Shown: positions 5,955-7,110 of the stretch, in pieces | How positions within the stretch are numbered: the stretch's first letter is position 1 | Layout of the letters: each line of letters begins with the position of its first letter | NCBI GenBank assembly: GCA_007129085.1 | Contig: SKWF01000164.1 | Location: 1-7,110 of the forward strand | Direction of reading: 5' to 3' | Origin: Balneolaceae bacterium | GTDB taxonomy: Bacteria > Bacteroidota > Rhodothermia > Balneolales > Balneolaceae | DNA length: 7,110 nt | Notes under the pieces: model-generated | What the model saw: the letters and a program-made list of their open reading frames with translations, nothing else | What the model was told of the DNA's origin: nothing | Databases searched by the model: none | Translations under genes and position numbers: made by a program

Positions 5955-6761
5955 TTAAACAGATTCAATCTTGGATTGTAATTCAGATTTCATGTCAGAA
6001 ATGGCTTTTCCGGGCTTAGGCTGGCGCATAAAATGTTCGCCAATCAATGCTGAGTGGATTCCGTTTTCGTACAGGAACTTCAGATCTTCAGCACTGCTTA
6101 TTCCACTTTCTGATACCCGTACTACTCCATCCGGAGCTTTTTTTAACAATTCTACTCCCCGGTGCAGATTCACTTCAAACTTGTTTAGGTCACGATTATT
6201 AACTCCCAAAATTTCCACTTCTTCCCAGTTTAGGCTGTCTACCTCTTCCTCGTGATAACACTCAACCAAAGCCTGGAGTCCAAATTCTTTTGTTGCCGCT
6301 AAAAGCTCTGATAGTTGATTTTTACTACAAATTGTGGCAATCAGTAAAACGGCATCAGCTCCATAAGCAGCTGCTTCTTTTACCTGATATGGATCTATAA
6401 TAAAATCTTTTCGAAGCACCGGTACCGGGCTTGATGAACGAACAGTTTCTAAATGCTTTAAAGAGCCATGAAAAAACGGTTTGTTCGTAAGCACTGAAAT
6501 AGCAGCGGCTCCGTGTTCACTATAATCTTTTGCTATATCAGCCGGGTTAAAATCGGTACGAATGATCCCTTTTGAGGGCGATCCTTTTTTTACCTCTGCA
6601 ATGATCGAAACGGTATCGGGTTGATCCAGGGCTTCCGCAAATGATCGCCGATCCAACTCAAATCCGGAGAGCGTTTCAAGATCTGATAACGTAATGTTTC
6701 GCTTTTGTTTACGAAGATCATCTTTTGTTTTTTCTACAATCTGTTCTAAAATGTTTGACAT
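5955..6761 (-). CDS. trpC: Indole-3-glycerol phosphate synthase
   Basis: TrpC closes the indole ring by decarboxylating CdRP to indole-3-glycerol phosphate, the substrate of TrpA. The 268 residues are normal for a stand-alone enzyme. The active-site set is complete: Glu56 and Lys58 in IAEVKKGSPSKG, Lys118 in VLRKDFIIDPYQ, Glu167 in ALVECY, Asn188 in GVNNRDL, and Glu218-Ser219 in VSESGI. These correspond to the catalytic Glu, two Lys, Glu, Asn, Glu and Ser of the Sulfolobus enzyme. The substrate loop reads VLTNKPFFHGS, with Asn where Asp or Glu is more usual. The N-terminal helix (ILEQIVEKTKDDLRKQK) is the extra helix that IGPS enzymes place over the barrel. The ATG shares one base with the trpD stop (TGATG), so translation is probably coupled. 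There is no fusion to TrpF. Confidence 0.97.
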   Translation of the reverse strand: MSNILEQIVEKTKDDLRKQKRNITLSDLETLSGFELDRRSFAEALDQPDTVSIIAEVKKGSPSKGIIRTDFNPADIAKDYSEHGAAAISVLTNKPFFHGSLKHLETVRSSSPVPVLRKDFIIDPYQVKEAAAYGADAVLLIATICSKNQLSELLAATKEFGLQALVECYHEEEVDSLNWEEVEILGVNNRDLNKFEVNLHRGVELLKKAPDGVVRVSESGISSAEDLKFLYENGIHSALIGEHFMRQPKPGKAISDMKSELQSKIESV

Positions 6762-7110
6762 CAGTTATTCAATGATTTAGATACATCAATAAATTGCTCC
6801 AGTTTCTCATTAGCTGCACCGGAATCGATACTCTCTGCCGCCATAGATTTTGCCTCTTCGAGCGACTTCGCCTTTTTAGTAGCGTAGATAGCAAATGCAG
6901 CGTTCAGCTCTACGATATCTCGCTGAGGTTGAGTTGACTTATTCGTTACAATATCCTTTAATATGCCGGCATTTTTCTTCGCATCTCCACCGAGGATATC
7001 TTCCAATTTTGCCTTTTTATAACCAAGGCTTTCAGGATCGAACCGCGAAGAGTGGCCACTCACATTTGATTTCAACTCAAAGATCTCCGTTTGGGAGGTG
7101 ATGCTGATTT
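6761..7110 (-). CDS. trpD: Anthranilate phosphoribosyltransferase, C-terminal part (5' end beyond the window)
   Basis: The frame runs in from the right edge (last complete codon at 7106-7108) and stops at TGA 6763-6761, showing about 116 residues of an enzyme that usually has 330-345. TrpD transfers phosphoribosyl from PRPP to anthranilate. The visible part is the end of the large alpha/beta domain: a FELKSN strand, then FDPESLGYKKAKLEDILGGD, which matches the family's DPExLGxxxAxxxxLxGGD block. RDIVELNAAFAIY and SIDSGAANEKLEQF follow, matching the conserved LNAAxALY and AxxxIDSGxAxxxLxxL helices. The PRPP and anthranilate sites are outside the window. An in-frame TTG at 7075 is an internal leucine codon and not the start, because family similarity continues upstream of it. 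The TGATG junction couples it to trpC. Confidence 0.93.
   Translation of the reverse strand, partial: ISITSQTEIFELKSNVSGHSSRFDPESLGYKKAKLEDILGGDAKKNAGILKDIVTNKSTQPQRDIVELNAAFAIYATKKAKSLEEAKSMAAESIDSGAANEKLEQFIDVSKSLNN

Overview
The window reads as an ordinary chromosomal segment of a Bacteroidota-like bacterium, possibly of the Balneola/Rhodothermia side. The grounds are a DUF4837-type lipoprotein (a family I know from Bacteroidota), start codons mostly lacking a clear Shine-Dalgarno sequence, and dispersed palindromic repeats of the kind seen in intergenic regions of that phylum. The lineage is inference; there is no rRNA or other strong marker here.

Almost everything lies on the minus strand and reads from right to left. 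It begins with the C-terminal part of trpD (cut by the right edge), followed by trpC, trpF, trpB and trpA. The junctions trpD/trpC (TGATG, 1-base overlap) and trpB/trpA (ATGA, 4-base overlap) are tightly coupled. By contrast, trpC-trpF and trpF-trpB are separated by 218 and 232 bases. trpA is followed after 28 bases by a DUF4837 lipoprotein gene, then by a small alpha/beta hydrolase and bioC, which overlap by 8 bases. A convergent plus-strand gene end, most likely purC, occupies the left edge, and only 22 bases separate its stop from the stop of bioC.

Functionally, TrpD, TrpC, TrpF, TrpA and TrpB carry anthranilate through to tryptophan; trpE and trpG are presumably upstream, beyond the right edge. 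BioC methylates malonyl-ACP to start pimelate synthesis for biotin. The adjacent hydrolase is a good candidate for the esterase that removes the methyl group at the end of that route (a BioH-type role). The DUF4837 lipoprotein is of unknown function and has no obvious link to either pathway.

The main structure not explained by genes is a pair of 100-base, indel-free, 82% identical repeats in the same orientation, one in each long gap of the trp cluster. They bracket trpF exactly. Each can fold into a long hairpin, and one base pair differs between the copies by a compensatory change. I see no evidence of a new defence, mobile or signalling system; the coding content is conventional.
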